Assembly (NCBI GenBank): GCA_946497585.1
Contig: CAMMLF010000039.1
Coordinates: forward strand, 1 to 12,929
Length of the DNA stretch: 12,929 nucleotides
From: an uncultured Clostridium sp.
Lineage (GTDB): Bacteria > Bacillota > Clostridia > TANB77 > CAG-508
Direction of reading: 5' to 3'
The notes under the pieces were generated by a model. It ran no database searches and was not told the DNA's origin. It saw only the letters and a program-made list of their open reading frames with translations. Numbering within the stretch: position 1 is the stretch's first letter; every line of letters starts with the position of its first letter. Both the position numbers and the translations under genes were made by a program. Shown one piece after another: positions 12,917-12,929 of this stretch.

Positions 12917-12929
12917 GTTTTTATTGCAC

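Overview
The window is AT-rich, uses Gram-positive ribosome binding sites (AGGAGG) and carries many endospore genes. This points to a spore-forming member of the Clostridia, perhaps an uncultured gut lineage. The species cannot be fixed from the sequence.

The left part (1-1528) is the plus-strand translation operon infC-rpmI-rplT. It has a clear sigma-A promoter, a long leader with an intrinsic terminator, and an infC gene that begins at an ATA codon. It ends against a palindrome-rich stretch (1534-1614). Everything to the right is on the minus strand.

Next, reading left to right, come an unrecognised 193-aa gene, a membrane-anchored ComEC-like metallo-beta-lactamase protein and a RelE/ParE-type toxin-antitoxin pair with its own strong promoter. 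A large sporulation cluster follows. In transcription order, right to left, it reads spoIIAA, spoIIAB, sigF, spoIID, spoIIQ, veg, sipL-like, yunB. SpoIIAA, SpoIIAB and SigF form the partner-switching circuit that turns on forespore transcription. SpoIID and SpoIIQ are the peptidoglycan hydrolase and the forespore channel/endopeptidase protein of engulfment. SipL attaches the coat base to SpoIVA, and YunB is a mother-cell sporulation protein. Unusually, spoIID is translationally coupled to sigF through a TAGTG overlap. Two inverted Spo0A-box-like heptamers and a strong hairpin lie upstream of spoIIAA, and a sigma-F-like promoter lies upstream of spoIIQ.

Two non-coding, MITE-like elements with terminal inverted repeats sit inside the cluster (6342-6569 and 8189-8343). 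A degenerate partial copy of the second lies between spoIIAB and sigF (10141-10189). yunB appears to carry a one-base frameshift near its N-terminus.

The right end holds an Rpn-family PD-(D/E)XK nuclease gene with a strong promoter. Five bases downstream is what looks like a truncated and internally deleted remnant of a surface or variable protein.
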